From positions 1 through 7,823 of the forward strand of contig CAYXXN010000132.1 in NCBI GenBank assembly GCA_964469055.1: 7,823 nt of DNA. The letters run 5' to 3'. Every line of letters begins with the position of its first letter. The first letter of the stretch is position 1. Shown here in pieces: positions 1 to 7,193 of the stretch. The notes below the pieces were generated by a model. That model saw only the letters and a program-made list of their open reading frames with translations, was not told the DNA's origin and searched no databases. Both the position numbers and the translations under genes were made by a program. Source of the DNA: CAYXXN01 sp964469055. GTDB lineage: Bacteria > Acidobacteriota > Thermoanaerobaculia > Multivoradales > JAHEKO01.

Positions 1-2
1 AC

Positions 3-146
3 CTCGCCGCCCTGCTGATCGGCGGCGGCCAGCTGAGGCTCCCGACCGGAGCCGTGGCCGCCGTCCGCTTCGAGCTGCCCTCCTGGGGCGAGCTCACCCC
101 CGGCGGGGGCGAGCTCGTCCTGCTGGTGGCGCCGAAGCGGCTCTGA
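3..146 (+). CDS. C-terminal fragment of an unidentified protein (5' end outside window)
   Basis: An open frame enters from the left edge and ends at the TGA at 144-146, giving 47 residues that begin LAALLIGGG and end LLVAPKRL. Almost all codons end in G or C, as in the identified genes here, so I believe it is coding. The visible piece is hydrophobic and beta-prone (FELPSWGEL, then GGGELVLLVAP), but I recognise no domain and assign no function. It converges with the phosphatase gene, their stop codons being separated by 23 bases. The start and most of the protein lie outside the window. Confidence 0.6.
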   Translation, partial: LAALLIGGGQLRLPTGAVAAVRFELPSWGELTPGGGELVLLVAPKRL

Positions 147-169
147 GCGCCGCCGTCGACCGGAGGCCC

Positions 170-1699
170 CTAGCTGGCCCGCCGCCGGCGCGTGGCCCGG
201 CGCACCTTCGCCTCGAGGACCAATCGGCGCCCGAAGGCCTCGCGGAATGCCGCCGCGTGCTTGCCGGCCTCCCACAACTCGATCGTCGGCTCCTCGTCGG
301 CCTCCAGGCGCACCGTCACGCGCTCGCCCCGTCGCAGCACGTCGAGACCGCGGATCCGTCCGGCGCGGGAGCGCTCGAAGCTCTCGGCGAGGCGTAGACA
401 GACGGCGAGCTGCAGCAGGACCTGTTTGTCTCCCGGCCGGCAGAGCGACTTGAAATCGCCGAGCTTGGGCCTGCCGCGCCGGTGGTAGCGCACGACCAGA
501 GCGAGGAGGGCCAGCTCGCGGTGCGAAAAGCCGTCGAGCGGCGCCGAGGTCAGCAGGTAGGCGCCATGCACATCATGGCGAAAGTAGTCGAGCAGAGTGC
601 CGCTGTCGTGGAGCACGGCGGCGGCATCGAGCAGCTCGCGCTCACCGGCGCCCATGCCGTGCAGGGGCGCGAGCTGATCGAAGAGCTGAGTCGCCAGCTC
701 GCGCACCTGTAACAGATGGCCGGGCGGCTGCGGGAACTGGCGGGCTCGGTTGCGCACCGAGAAGCCCCGCACGTCGGGCAGCAGGTGCGGCGCCTCCAGG
801 AAACGGTGGAAGAACGCCCCCTCGCGCACGCCGTGGCCGGAGACCAGGAGGCTGTCGAGACGGCTCTTGCGCAACAGCCAGCGGAAGGCCAGCGCTCCGG
901 CGACGATGATGTCGGCGCGGTCGGCGTTCAAGCCCGGAATCTCGGCGCGGCCGGCCAAGCGGTGGGCGAGCAGTTCCTCGGTGACCTCCTCGAGCGCCTG
1001 GCGGGTCAGCGCGTAGCCATGGAGCAGGTCGAGTGGATACCCCAGTCGCTTCTGGGCGATCCGAGCCAGGTTGCGGATCGTCCCACCCATCGCCACCAAC
1101 GGCAGCGACCCGTCGAGGCGCCGCACCAGGCTTCCGAGCTCCTGCTCGACCGCCTTCTCCAGCGCCTTGACGTCGGCGGCCCGAGGTGGGTCGGAATGGA
1201 GAAAGGCTTCGGTGAGACGCACGGCCCCCAGCGGGTGGGCGGTGCCTTCCAGGTAGCGGCGACCTCGCATCAAGGACAGCTGGGCGCTGCCACCCCCCAG
1301 GTCCATCACCCAGGCGTCCTCCAGGGCGAAGCCGTTGGCGACCGCCAGCACGCCGAGCGCGGCCTCCTGCTCCCCAGAGAGCACCCGCACCTTGTGGCCG
1401 CGCCGCTCGACGGCGCCGACGAACTGGTCGCGGTTCTCGGCATCGCGCAGGGCACTCGTGCCGAGGAGTTCGAGACGGTCGAGCTCGGCGGCGCGGGCGT
1501 AATCCGAGAACAGGTCGACCGCCGCCAGCGCCCGCCGCAGGGCCCCACGAGTCAGCCGGCGGCTCGCCGCCAGCCCCTCGCCCAGACGCACCGCCTCGCG
1601 GATCCCGTCCGTGATCCGGAACCACTGCCCCGGCTCGTAGGCAAACACCACCAGCCGAGCGGTGTTCGACCCGAGGTCGGCGACGCCCAGCGTGCGCAT
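170..1699 (-). CDS. ppx: Ppx/GppA-family phosphatase (exopolyphosphatase-like) with C-terminal HD-like domain
   Basis: This is a 509-residue member of the ASKHA-fold exopolyphosphatase / pppGpp phosphohydrolase family, which removes terminal phosphate from polyphosphate or converts pppGpp to ppGpp in the cytoplasm. Visible motifs are phosphate-1 DLGSNT (8-13), the segment SGEQEA (108-113) with the probable catalytic Glu112, phosphate-2 DLGGGSAQL (133-141), and MGGTIRNLA (204-212). A C-terminal helical region (about 330-500) contains LHDSG (His364-Asp365), His375, His378 and RYHRRGRP (404-411), matching the HD-like domain of long Ppx/GppA proteins. The length fits the long form of the family (about 500 residues). 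The ATG at 1697-1699 puts DLGSNT at residue 8, as in typical members, so this start is firm. No Shine-Dalgarno sequence lies just upstream. The tail (RRATRRRRAS) is very basic. The gene is divergent from icmF. Sequence alone does not separate polyphosphatase from pppGpp hydrolase activity, so the symbol marks the family only. Confidence 0.92.
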   Translation of the reverse strand: MRTLGVADLGSNTARLVVFAYEPGQWFRITDGIREAVRLGEGLAASRRLTRGALRRALAAVDLFSDYARAAELDRLELLGTSALRDAENRDQFVGAVERRGHKVRVLSGEQEAALGVLAVANGFALEDAWVMDLGGGSAQLSLMRGRRYLEGTAHPLGAVRLTEAFLHSDPPRAADVKALEKAVEQELGSLVRRLDGSLPLVAMGGTIRNLARIAQKRLGYPLDLLHGYALTRQALEEVTEELLAHRLAGRAEIPGLNADRADIIVAGALAFRWLLRKSRLDSLLVSGHGVREGAFFHRFLEAPHLLPDVRGFSVRNRARQFPQPPGHLLQVRELATQLFDQLAPLHGMGAGERELLDAAAVLHDSGTLLDYFRHDVHGAYLLTSAPLDGFSHRELALLALVVRYHRRGRPKLGDFKSLCRPGDKQVLLQLAVCLRLAESFERSRAGRIRGLDVLRRGERVTVRLEADEEPTIELWEAGKHAAAFREAFGRRLVLEAKVRRATRRRRAS

Positions 1700-1701
1700 C
1701 C

Positions 1702-1731
1702 GAGGAGTTATATCGGAGTCGATGACTCCTC
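1702..1731. promoter_or_regulatory. Nested inverted repeats in the divergent ppx-icmF region
   Basis: Two inverted repeats share one arm. GAGGAGT (1702-1708) and ACTCCTC (1725-1731) are perfect 7-base arms around a 16-base spacer. GGAGTC (1715-1720) and GACTCC (1724-1729) are perfect 6-base arms around GAT. Because the right arm is shared, only one hairpin could form at a time in RNA; as DNA, the three GGAGT-like half-sites could be an operator. The region lies a few bases upstream of the ppx ATG and is well placed to affect the divergent genes. The repeats are directly visible; regulatory function is inferred. Confidence 0.4.
1707..1712 (-). promoter_or_regulatory. Possible -10 element for the ppx-family gene
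   Basis: Read on the minus strand, 1712 down to 1707 is TATAAC, one mismatch from TATAAT, in otherwise GC-rich DNA. A start site about 7 bases downstream would fall at roughly base 1700, next to the ATG at 1699, implying a leaderless or nearly leaderless transcript. This agrees with the missing Shine-Dalgarno sequence. The hexamer 17 bases further upstream (AGGTGA) is a poor -35. It is weak evidence from one AT-rich hexamer. Confidence 0.22.
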
Positions 1732-1768
1732 ACCTACCGCAGATCTGTTAGCCTGAGCCGGTCAGCGC

Positions 1769-1792
1769 GCGGCCGGCCGCGAGGCCGGCCGC
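1769..1792 (+). other. Ten-base-pair GC hairpin with GCGA tetraloop in the icmF leader
   Basis: GCGGCCGGCC (1769-1778) is the exact reverse complement of GGCCGGCCGC (1783-1792), separated by GCGA (1779-1782). In plus-strand RNA this gives an all-GC 10-bp stem capped by a GNRA-type tetraloop. The octamer GGCCGGCC occurs twice (1771-1778 and 1783-1790), so it is also a 12-base-period direct repeat. There is no following T tract, so it is not a typical Rho-independent terminator. The structure is certain on paper; its role (leader structure, mRNA stabiliser, protein site or chance in GC-rich DNA) is unknown. Confidence 0.5.
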
Positions 1793-1795
1793 TTC

Positions 1796-1813
1796 GGCGC
1801 CGCGCCGGGCGCC
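1796..1813 (+). other. Second leader hairpin abutting the icmF start codon
   Basis: GGCGCC (1796-1801) pairs perfectly with GGCGCC (1808-1813) around the 6-base loop GCGCCG, ending one base before the ATG at 1815. GGCGCC is self-complementary, so other pairings exist. The hairpin fills the place where a ribosome-binding site should be, and no purine-rich Shine-Dalgarno sequence is seen there. It could limit initiation, but GC-rich DNA produces such arms readily by chance. Confidence 0.35.
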
Positions 1814-1814
1814 C

Positions 1815-4800
1815 ATGCCAACGAAGATCGAGCCCTACCGCCCGCAGCACCACGTCCGCATCGTCACCGCGGCGTCGCTCTTCGACGGGCACGACGCGGC
1901 GATCAACATCATGCGGCGCCTGTTGCAGGCCTCGGGGGCGGAGGTGATCCACCTCGGCCACAACCGGTCGGTGGCCGAGATCGCGGACTGCGCCATCCAG
2001 GAGGACGCCCAGGCGGTGGCCGTGACCTCGTACCAGGGCGGCCACCTCGAGTTCTTCCGCTACCTCCACGACCTGCTGGCCGAGCGCGGCGCCCGCGTCA
2101 AGGTCTTCGGCGGCGGCGGCGGCACCATCCTGCCGGCCGAGATCGAGACGCTCCACGCCCACGGCATCGAGCGCATCTACTCGCCGGACGACGGCCGATC
2201 GATGGGACTGCAGGGGATGATCAACGACCTACTCTCGCGCTGCGACTTCCCCACCATCACGCCGCCGCTGGACGGGCACGTCGCGGGCCTGACGCGGCGC
2301 GAGCCTCAGGCCATCGCCCAGCTCATCACGCTCGCCGAGAACTACCCCGAGGAGAGCCAGGCGCTGGCCCGCGCCCTCGCCCCGATGCTCGACGGCCGCC
2401 GCGTGCCCATCCTGGGCATCACCGGCACCGGCGGCTCCGGCAAATCGTCGCTGGTGGACGAGATCGTGCGCCGCTTCCTCGCCGACTTCGATCGCGCGAC
2501 CGTAGCCGTCGTCTCGGTGGATCCGTCCAAGCGCAAGAGCGGCGGTGCCCTGCTCGGCGATCGCATCCGCATGAACGCGATCGAGGACCCGCGGGTCTAC
2601 ATGCGCTCGCTCGCGACGCGCCAGGCGAACCTGGCGCTCTCCCGACACGTGCAGGGCGCCCTCGACATCGTCAAGGCGGCCGCTTTCGACCTGGTGATCG
2701 TCGAAACCTCGGGGATCGGCCAGGCCGACACCGAGATCGTCGAGCACGCCGACGCCACCCTCTACGTGATGACCTCGGACTACGGCGCCGCCACCCAGCT
2801 CGAGAAGATCGACATGCTGGACTTCGCCGACCTGATCGCCATCAACAAGTTCGACAAACAGGGCTCGCTCGACGCCCTGCGCGACGTCCGCCGCCAGGTC
2901 CGTCGCAGTCGCGGCACCTTCGACGCCGCCGACGAGACGTTGCCCGTCTTCGGCACCATCGCCTCGCAGTTCAACGACCCGGGGACGAACCGCCTCTACG
3001 AGCGGCTGATCGAGACGATCGCGGAGAAGACGGGCGCCCTCCGGCGAGCGTCCCACACGCCCACCGGCGGCGCCCCCAAGCGCGCCGTCATCCCGCCGGA
3101 GCGCGTGCGATACCTGGCCGAGATCGTGGAGGCCTCCGAGCGCTACGACGGCTTCGTCGCCGAGCAAACGGCCCTCGCCCGCCGGCTCTACCAGATCCAC
3201 GGCACGATCGAGCTGCTGCGCGGCGAGGGTACCCACCCGCAAGTCGAGATCGTGGAGCCGGACGCGGCCTCGGGCTCGACGGTCCGCGTCGTCCGCCACG
3301 AGCCCGGCGAGCCCGCCGACGTCGCCGATCTGGTCGACCGCTATCAGGCCCTGGAAGAGCGACTCGACCCTGCCTGCCGGCGGCTCCTCGCCGAGTGGCC
3401 GGCGATCGTCGAGCGCTACCGGGCCGACCGCTACCGCTACGAGGTGCGGGGCAAGGTGGTCGAGCATCCCCTGTTCTCCGAGTCGCTGTCCGGGCTGCGA
3501 GTCCCCAAGGTGGCCCTGCCGCGTTACCAGGAATGGGGAGACCTCCTGCGCTGGCAGCTGACCGAGAACGCGCCCGGCTTCTTCCCCTACGCGGCAGGCG
3601 TCTTCCCGCTCAAGCGCACCGAGGAGGACCCGGCGCGCATGTTCGCCGGCGAGGGGGGACCGGAGCGCACCAACCGTCGCTTCCACTACCTCTCGCACGG
3701 CATGCCGGCGGCGCGCTTGTCCACGGCTTTCGACTCGGTGACCCTGTACGGCGAGGATCCCGATCGGCGCCCCGACATCTACGGCAAGGTCGGCAACTCC
3801 GGCGTCTCGGTCGCCACCGTCGACGACGCCAAGAAGCTCTACTCGGGCTTCGATCTCACCGACGCCAGGACCTCCGTGTCGATGACCATCAATGGCCCGG
3901 CGCCGATGGTGCTCGGCTTCTTCCTGAACGCCGCCATCGACCAGCAGTGCGAGCGCTGGATCCGCGAGCAGGGGCTGACGGGCGAGGTCGAGGAGAAGAT
4001 GCGCAGCCTCGACGAGTCCCGGGGCGTGCCCCGCCCCACCTACCAGGGGGAGCTGCCGGACGGTCACGACGGTCTGGGGCTGCTGCTGCTGGGCGTGGCG
4101 GGCGACGAGGTGCTGCCGCGCGAGACCTACGAGCGCATCCGCGCCGGTGCCCTGGCGCGGGTGCGCGGCACGGTGCAGGCCGACATCCTCAAGGAAGACC
4201 AGGCGCAGAACACCTGCATCTTCTCCACCGAGTTCGCCCTGCGCATGATGGGTGACATCCAGCAGACTTTCATCGACCGCGGGGTCCGCAATTTCTACTC
4301 GGTGTCGATCTCCGGGTACCACATCGCCGAGGCCGGCGCCAACCCGATCAGCCAGCTCGCCTTCACGCTGTCCAACGGCTTCACCTACGTCGAGTACTAC
4401 CTGTCGCGGGGCATGGCGATCGACGACTTCGCCCCGAACCTCTCGTTCTTCTTCTCCAACGGCCTCGACCCCGAGTACTCGGTGATCGGCCGCGTCGCCC
4501 GCCGCATCTGGGCCAAGGCGATCCGGCACAAGTACGGCGGCAACGACCGCTCGCAGAAGCTCAAGTACCACGTCCAGACCTCGGGGCGGTCGCTGCACGC
4601 GCAGGAGATCGCCTTCAACGACATCCGCACGACGCTGCAGGCCCTGATCGCCCTCTACGACAACTGCAACTCGCTGCACACCAATGCCTACGACGAGGCG
4701 ATCACCACTCCCACCGAGGAGAGCGTGCGCCGGGCGTTGGCCATCCAGCTCATCATCCACCAGGAGCTGGGGCTGGCGAAGAACGAGAACCCGCTCCAGG

Positions 4801-5264
4801 GGTCGTTCGTGATCGAGGAGCTGACCGACCTCGTCGAGCAAGCGGTCCTCACAGAGTTCGAGAGCCTGTCGGCGCGGGGCGGCGTGCTCGGGGCGATGGA
4901 GCGCATGTACCAGCGCACCAAGATCCAGGAGGAGTCGCTCGGCTACGAGGCCAAGAAACACTCGGGCGAGCTGCCGCTGGTCGGCGTCAACACCTTCTTG
5001 TCGGCGGAGGGGTCGCCGACCGTCCTGCCGCGCGAGGTGATCCGCGCCATGCCCGAGGAGAAGCAGTACGCGATCGCCTCCCTCGAGGCCTTTCAGCGGC
5101 GCAACGCCGAGGCCGCCCCGGCGGCGCTCCGCGACCTGCGCCGGGTGGCGATCGAGGACGGCAACTTGTTCGAGGCTCTGCTCGAGGCCGTCAAGGTGGC
5201 GAGCCTCGGCCAGATCTCGGCCGCCCTCTACGAGGTGGGCGGGCAGTATCGTCGGAGCATGTAG
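1815..5264 (+). CDS. icmF: Fused isobutyryl-CoA mutase IcmF (B12-dependent, with G-protein chaperone domain)
   Basis: IcmF interconverts isobutyryl-CoA and n-butyryl-CoA by an adenosylcobalamin radical mechanism, and family members can also act on isovaleryl-/pivalyl-CoA; its GTPase domain gates cofactor loading. Domains in order are: B12-binding (about 13-140) with the lower-ligand motif DGH (24-26, His26), TSYQGGH (71-77) and FGGGGG (98-103); MeaB-like G domain (about 195-410) with P-loop GITGTGGSGKSS (201-212), VDPSKRKSGGALLGDRIRM (235-253), ETSGIGQ (297-303) and NKFD (344-347); a linker (about 410-560); and the mutase barrel (about 560-1149) with SISGYHIAEAGA (831-842, His836). Pocket residues Phe597 and Gln798 align with the isobutyryl-CoA mutase pair rather than the Tyr/Arg of methylmalonyl-CoA mutase. 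The conserved C-terminus GGQYRRSM is intact. At 1149 residues it exceeds the roughly 1093 I recall for Cupriavidus IcmF, mainly through a segment at about 733-782. The ATG at 1815 is the first ATG, GTG or TTG after the in-frame TAG at 1749-1751; no Shine-Dalgarno sequence is seen. Confidence 0.97.
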   Translation: MPTKIEPYRPQHHVRIVTAASLFDGHDAAINIMRRLLQASGAEVIHLGHNRSVAEIADCAIQEDAQAVAVTSYQGGHLEFFRYLHDLLAERGARVKVFGGGGGTILPAEIETLHAHGIERIYSPDDGRSMGLQGMINDLLSRCDFPTITPPLDGHVAGLTRREPQAIAQLITLAENYPEESQALARALAPMLDGRRVPILGITGTGGSGKSSLVDEIVRRFLADFDRATVAVVSVDPSKRKSGGALLGDRIRMNAIEDPRVYMRSLATRQANLALSRHVQGALDIVKAAAFDLVIVETSGIGQADTEIVEHADATLYVMTSDYGAATQLEKIDMLDFADLIAINKFDKQGSLDALRDVRRQVRRSRGTFDAADETLPVFGTIASQFNDPGTNRLYERLIETIAEKTGALRRASHTPTGGAPKRAVIPPERVRYLAEIVEASERYDGFVAEQTALARRLYQIHGTIELLRGEGTHPQVEIVEPDAASGSTVRVVRHEPGEPADVADLVDRYQALEERLDPACRRLLAEWPAIVERYRADRYRYEVRGKVVEHPLFSESLSGLRVPKVALPRYQEWGDLLRWQLTENAPGFFPYAAGVFPLKRTEEDPARMFAGEGGPERTNRRFHYLSHGMPAARLSTAFDSVTLYGEDPDRRPDIYGKVGNSGVSVATVDDAKKLYSGFDLTDARTSVSMTINGPAPMVLGFFLNAAIDQQCERWIREQGLTGEVEEKMRSLDESRGVPRPTYQGELPDGHDGLGLLLLGVAGDEVLPRETYERIRAGALARVRGTVQADILKEDQAQNTCIFSTEFALRMMGDIQQTFIDRGVRNFYSVSISGYHIAEAGANPISQLAFTLSNGFTYVEYYLSRGMAIDDFAPNLSFFFSNGLDPEYSVIGRVARRIWAKAIRHKYGGNDRSQKLKYHVQTSGRSLHAQEIAFNDIRTTLQALIALYDNCNSLHTNAYDEAITTPTEESVRRALAIQLIIHQELGLAKNENPLQGSFVIEELTDLVEQAVLTEFESLSARGGVLGAMERMYQRTKIQEESLGYEAKKHSGELPLVGVNTFLSAEGSPTVLPREVIRAMPEEKQYAIASLEAFQRRNAEAAPAALRDLRRVAIEDGNLFEALLEAVKVASLGQISAALYEVGGQYRRSM

Positions 5265-5267
5265 GAA
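5263..5267 (+). promoter_or_regulatory. Ribosome-binding site overlapping the icmF stop, supporting a TTG start
   Basis: AGGAA at 5263-5267 begins within the icmF stop codon TAG (5262-5264) and lies 9 bases before TTG at 5277. No ATG or GTG lies between the icmF stop and this TTG, and the hydrophobic N-terminus begins at once after it, so TTG is the best start. The arrangement suggests co-transcription and reinitiation by ribosomes finishing icmF. A short AGGA/TCCT complement (5263-5266 and 5274-5277) could weakly mask the site. Confidence 0.5.
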
Positions 5268-5276
5268 TCGGCGTCC

Positions 5277-7193
5277 TTGCCCGTCGATCCCCTGGGTCTT
5301 CTTCCCCTCGCCGTCCTCGCCGTCCTGATCGCCGCGTTTCGCCGGCGAGGTCGTGACTGGCGGAGCGCGGCCCTGGCGGCGGCCGTGATTTGGGCCGCCT
5401 CGGTCGTCGTCATCACCGAGGTCCTCAGCCTCGGTCGCCTCCTCGTGCCAGCAGCCGTGACCGCGGCCTGGGCGCTGGCGCTCGCCGCGGCGCTCGGGTG
5501 TGCCGGGCGGCGGCCGGCGGCGGCGGCGGATGTCCCGACACCGGCCGGGCAGGAGCGGCGGCGCGGGGGGACGAGCCTCTTGCTCGCCGGGCTGGCGACC
5601 GTCCTGGCGGGCACCCTGTTGACGGCCCTGGTGGCGATCCCCGACAGCTGGGACGCGATGACCTATCACCTACCCCGGGTCGAGCACTGGATCCAGCAGG
5701 GCAGCGCGCGTCACTACCCGACACACAATCTGCAACAGCTCTACTTCCCACCCCTGGCGGAGTGGACGATGCTGCCGCTGCGCCTGTTGGGCGGCGGCGA
5801 GCGGCTCATCAACCTGCCGGCCTGGCTGAGCGGCGCCGGCCTGATCCTGGCCACGGCGAGCATCGCCGAGGAGCTGGGCGGCGGGCGCCGGGCACAGTGG
5901 CTGGCCGCGACCTTCGCGGCGACCGTGCCGATGGTCGCGCTCGAGGCCTCGAGCACCCTGAACGACTTGATGGCGGCCTTCTGGTGCGCGGCCTCGGTCG
6001 CCCTGCTCCTGCGCTGGCGCCGCACCGCTGGCGGCTCCGACGGCCTGCTCGCGGCGGGGGCCTTCGCCCTGCTCGTCCTGACCAAGCCGACCGGCGTGCT
6101 GGCCGCGCTGCCGCTCCTGTTGTGGATCGTCGGTTGGAGCGGGCGGCAACAGCTCGCCCGCGCGGCGCGATGGGTAGCGCTGGCGGCCGCGACCACGCTG
6201 CTGCTCAACGCCGGCCACTGGACCCGCAATGCGCTGCTCTTCGAGCATCCCATCGGGCCGCCCGAGCGGGAGAGCTTCCTCAACGACCGCCTCGCACCTG
6301 GAGTCGTCGTTTCCAACGTTCTGCGCAATGTCGCCCTCTTCGGGGCCACGCCGTGGCGCGGGGTGAACGCGCGCATCGAGGCGGCGACCGTCGCGCTCCA
6401 CCGCGGTCTGCGGCTCGACCCCGACGCCCTTGGGACCGCCTGGGAGGACATCCCCTTCCACCTGGAGGAGGGATGGCGCAGCGAGGCGCGAGCGGGCGCG
6501 CCCGTCCACCTGCTCCTGGTCGGCGGAGTGGCCCTCGCCCTCGCCGCCGCGCCGCTGGCCGCGCTGCGCCCCTACGCCCTCGCCTTGGTGGCCGGGTTCC
6601 TGTCCTTCTGTGCCCTCCTCCGGTGGCAGCCGGACAACGTCCGCCTCCTGCTGCCGCAGCTCGCGCTCTGGGCACCCCCGGCGGGCATCGCGCTGGAGGC
6701 GGCCAGAGCCTGGCTGCGGTGGCCGGCCTGGCTGGCCATGATCGCCGTCGCCGTGCCCTGCGCGCTCGCCAACCCGACGCGGTCGTTGCTCGGAGCGGAC
6801 AGCGCCTGGCACGCCGACCCCGCCCAGCAGTACTTCCGCGGCCGACCCCGGGAGCGGCAGCAGGTCGAGGCGATCGTCGTGCAGCTGCGAGCAGCGCGCT
6901 GCCGGCGCGTCGGACTGGTCTCGAGCCCAGCGAGCTTCGAGTACCCACTGTGGGCGTTGCTGCGGGAGGATGGAAGGACCGTGTCGCGCATCGAGCACGT
7001 GGAGGTGCGGAATCGCTCGCGCCGCTTGCAGCGGCGCCGGGGAGGCGAGCCGCCGTGCGCCCTGGTGCATCTCTACGGAGGGGTCCATCCGGACGAGTTG
7101 TTCTGGCCGCCTTCCGCAGGCGGCTCGCGAGGGGCCGCCGAGGGTGCCGTCGGCGACGCGAGCCTCGGCGCTTTGCGAGCGGACGGTCGATGA
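5277..7193 (+). CDS. Polytopic membrane glycosyltransferase-like protein (GT-C / PMT_2, RgtA-D-like)
   Basis: This 638-residue protein has about 12 hydrophobic segments (roughly 5-21, 31-47, 51-75, 99-121, 178-197, 206-224, 230-247, 256-285, 297-312, 408-430, 432-449, 482-498). After the fourth comes an extracytoplasmic-type loop with IPDSWDAMTYHLPRVEHW (121-138), continuing to HYPTHNLQQLYFPPLAEW (146-163). An acidic motif in the first large loop followed by YHLPR-type residues is typical of GT-C enzymes such as the ArnT/PMT_2 and RgtA-D-like groups, which move sugars from polyprenyl-phosphate carriers onto envelope acceptors. Other family-like patches are LTKPTGVL (268-275) and HWTRNALLFEHPIG (314-327). 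The soluble C-terminus (about 500-638) ends in a low-complexity Gly/Ala/Ser/Arg stretch. The gene starts 12 bases after the icmF stop, with TTG, and overlaps the next gene by 4 bases. Donor, acceptor and even transferase activity are unproven. The topology and loop motif are solid; the family call is from pattern recognition. Confidence 0.72.
   Translation: MPVDPLGLLPLAVLAVLIAAFRRRGRDWRSAALAAAVIWAASVVVITEVLSLGRLLVPAAVTAAWALALAAALGCAGRRPAAAADVPTPAGQERRRGGTSLLLAGLATVLAGTLLTALVAIPDSWDAMTYHLPRVEHWIQQGSARHYPTHNLQQLYFPPLAEWTMLPLRLLGGGERLINLPAWLSGAGLILATASIAEELGGGRRAQWLAATFAATVPMVALEASSTLNDLMAAFWCAASVALLLRWRRTAGGSDGLLAAGAFALLVLTKPTGVLAALPLLLWIVGWSGRQQLARAARWVALAAATTLLLNAGHWTRNALLFEHPIGPPERESFLNDRLAPGVVVSNVLRNVALFGATPWRGVNARIEAATVALHRGLRLDPDALGTAWEDIPFHLEEGWRSEARAGAPVHLLLVGGVALALAAAPLAALRPYALALVAGFLSFCALLRWQPDNVRLLLPQLALWAPPAGIALEAARAWLRWPAWLAMIAVAVPCALANPTRSLLGADSAWHADPAQQYFRGRPRERQQVEAIVVQLRAARCRRVGLVSSPASFEYPLWALLREDGRTVSRIEHVEVRNRSRRLQRRRGGEPPCALVHLYGGVHPDELFWPPSAGGSRGAAEGAVGDASLGALRADGR

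Noticed and set aside
147..195. Bidirectional terminator between the convergent genes
   Set aside because: GCGCCG (147-152) can pair with CGGCGC (186-191), but the loop is 34 bases or so and there is no T tract on either strand.
716..1756. 346-codon plus-strand open frame over the phosphatase gene
   Set aside because: It lies antisense to a well-supported Ppx/GppA gene, has no domain, and runs across the divergent intergenic region.
1700..1814. Cobalamin riboswitch in front of icmF
   Set aside because: A B12-dependent enzyme made this worth checking, but at 115 bases the region is too short for a full aptamer and I see no B12-box-like sequence (GCCACTG).
5262..5276. TAG readthrough joining IcmF to the membrane protein in the same frame
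   Set aside because: The two genes do share a frame, separated by TAG and four sense codons. However, IcmF ends at its normal conserved C-terminus (GGQYRRSM), and the downstream gene has its own ribosome-binding site and start. The shared frame has a one-in-three chance.
2229..5669. 1146-codon open frame on the minus strand, antisense to icmF
   Set aside because: It lies opposite a certain gene in GC-rich DNA, where stop codons are rare in the antisense frame. Its translation is rich in Arg, Gly, Asp and His with no recognisable domain. It is a shadow of icmF.
5670..7088. Long minus-strand open frames opposite the glycosyltransferase-like gene (and a similar one at 7073-7810)
   Set aside because: They are low-complexity Arg/Gly/Pro/Gln translations without motifs, opposite plus-strand genes that have membrane or catalytic signatures and coupled starts.
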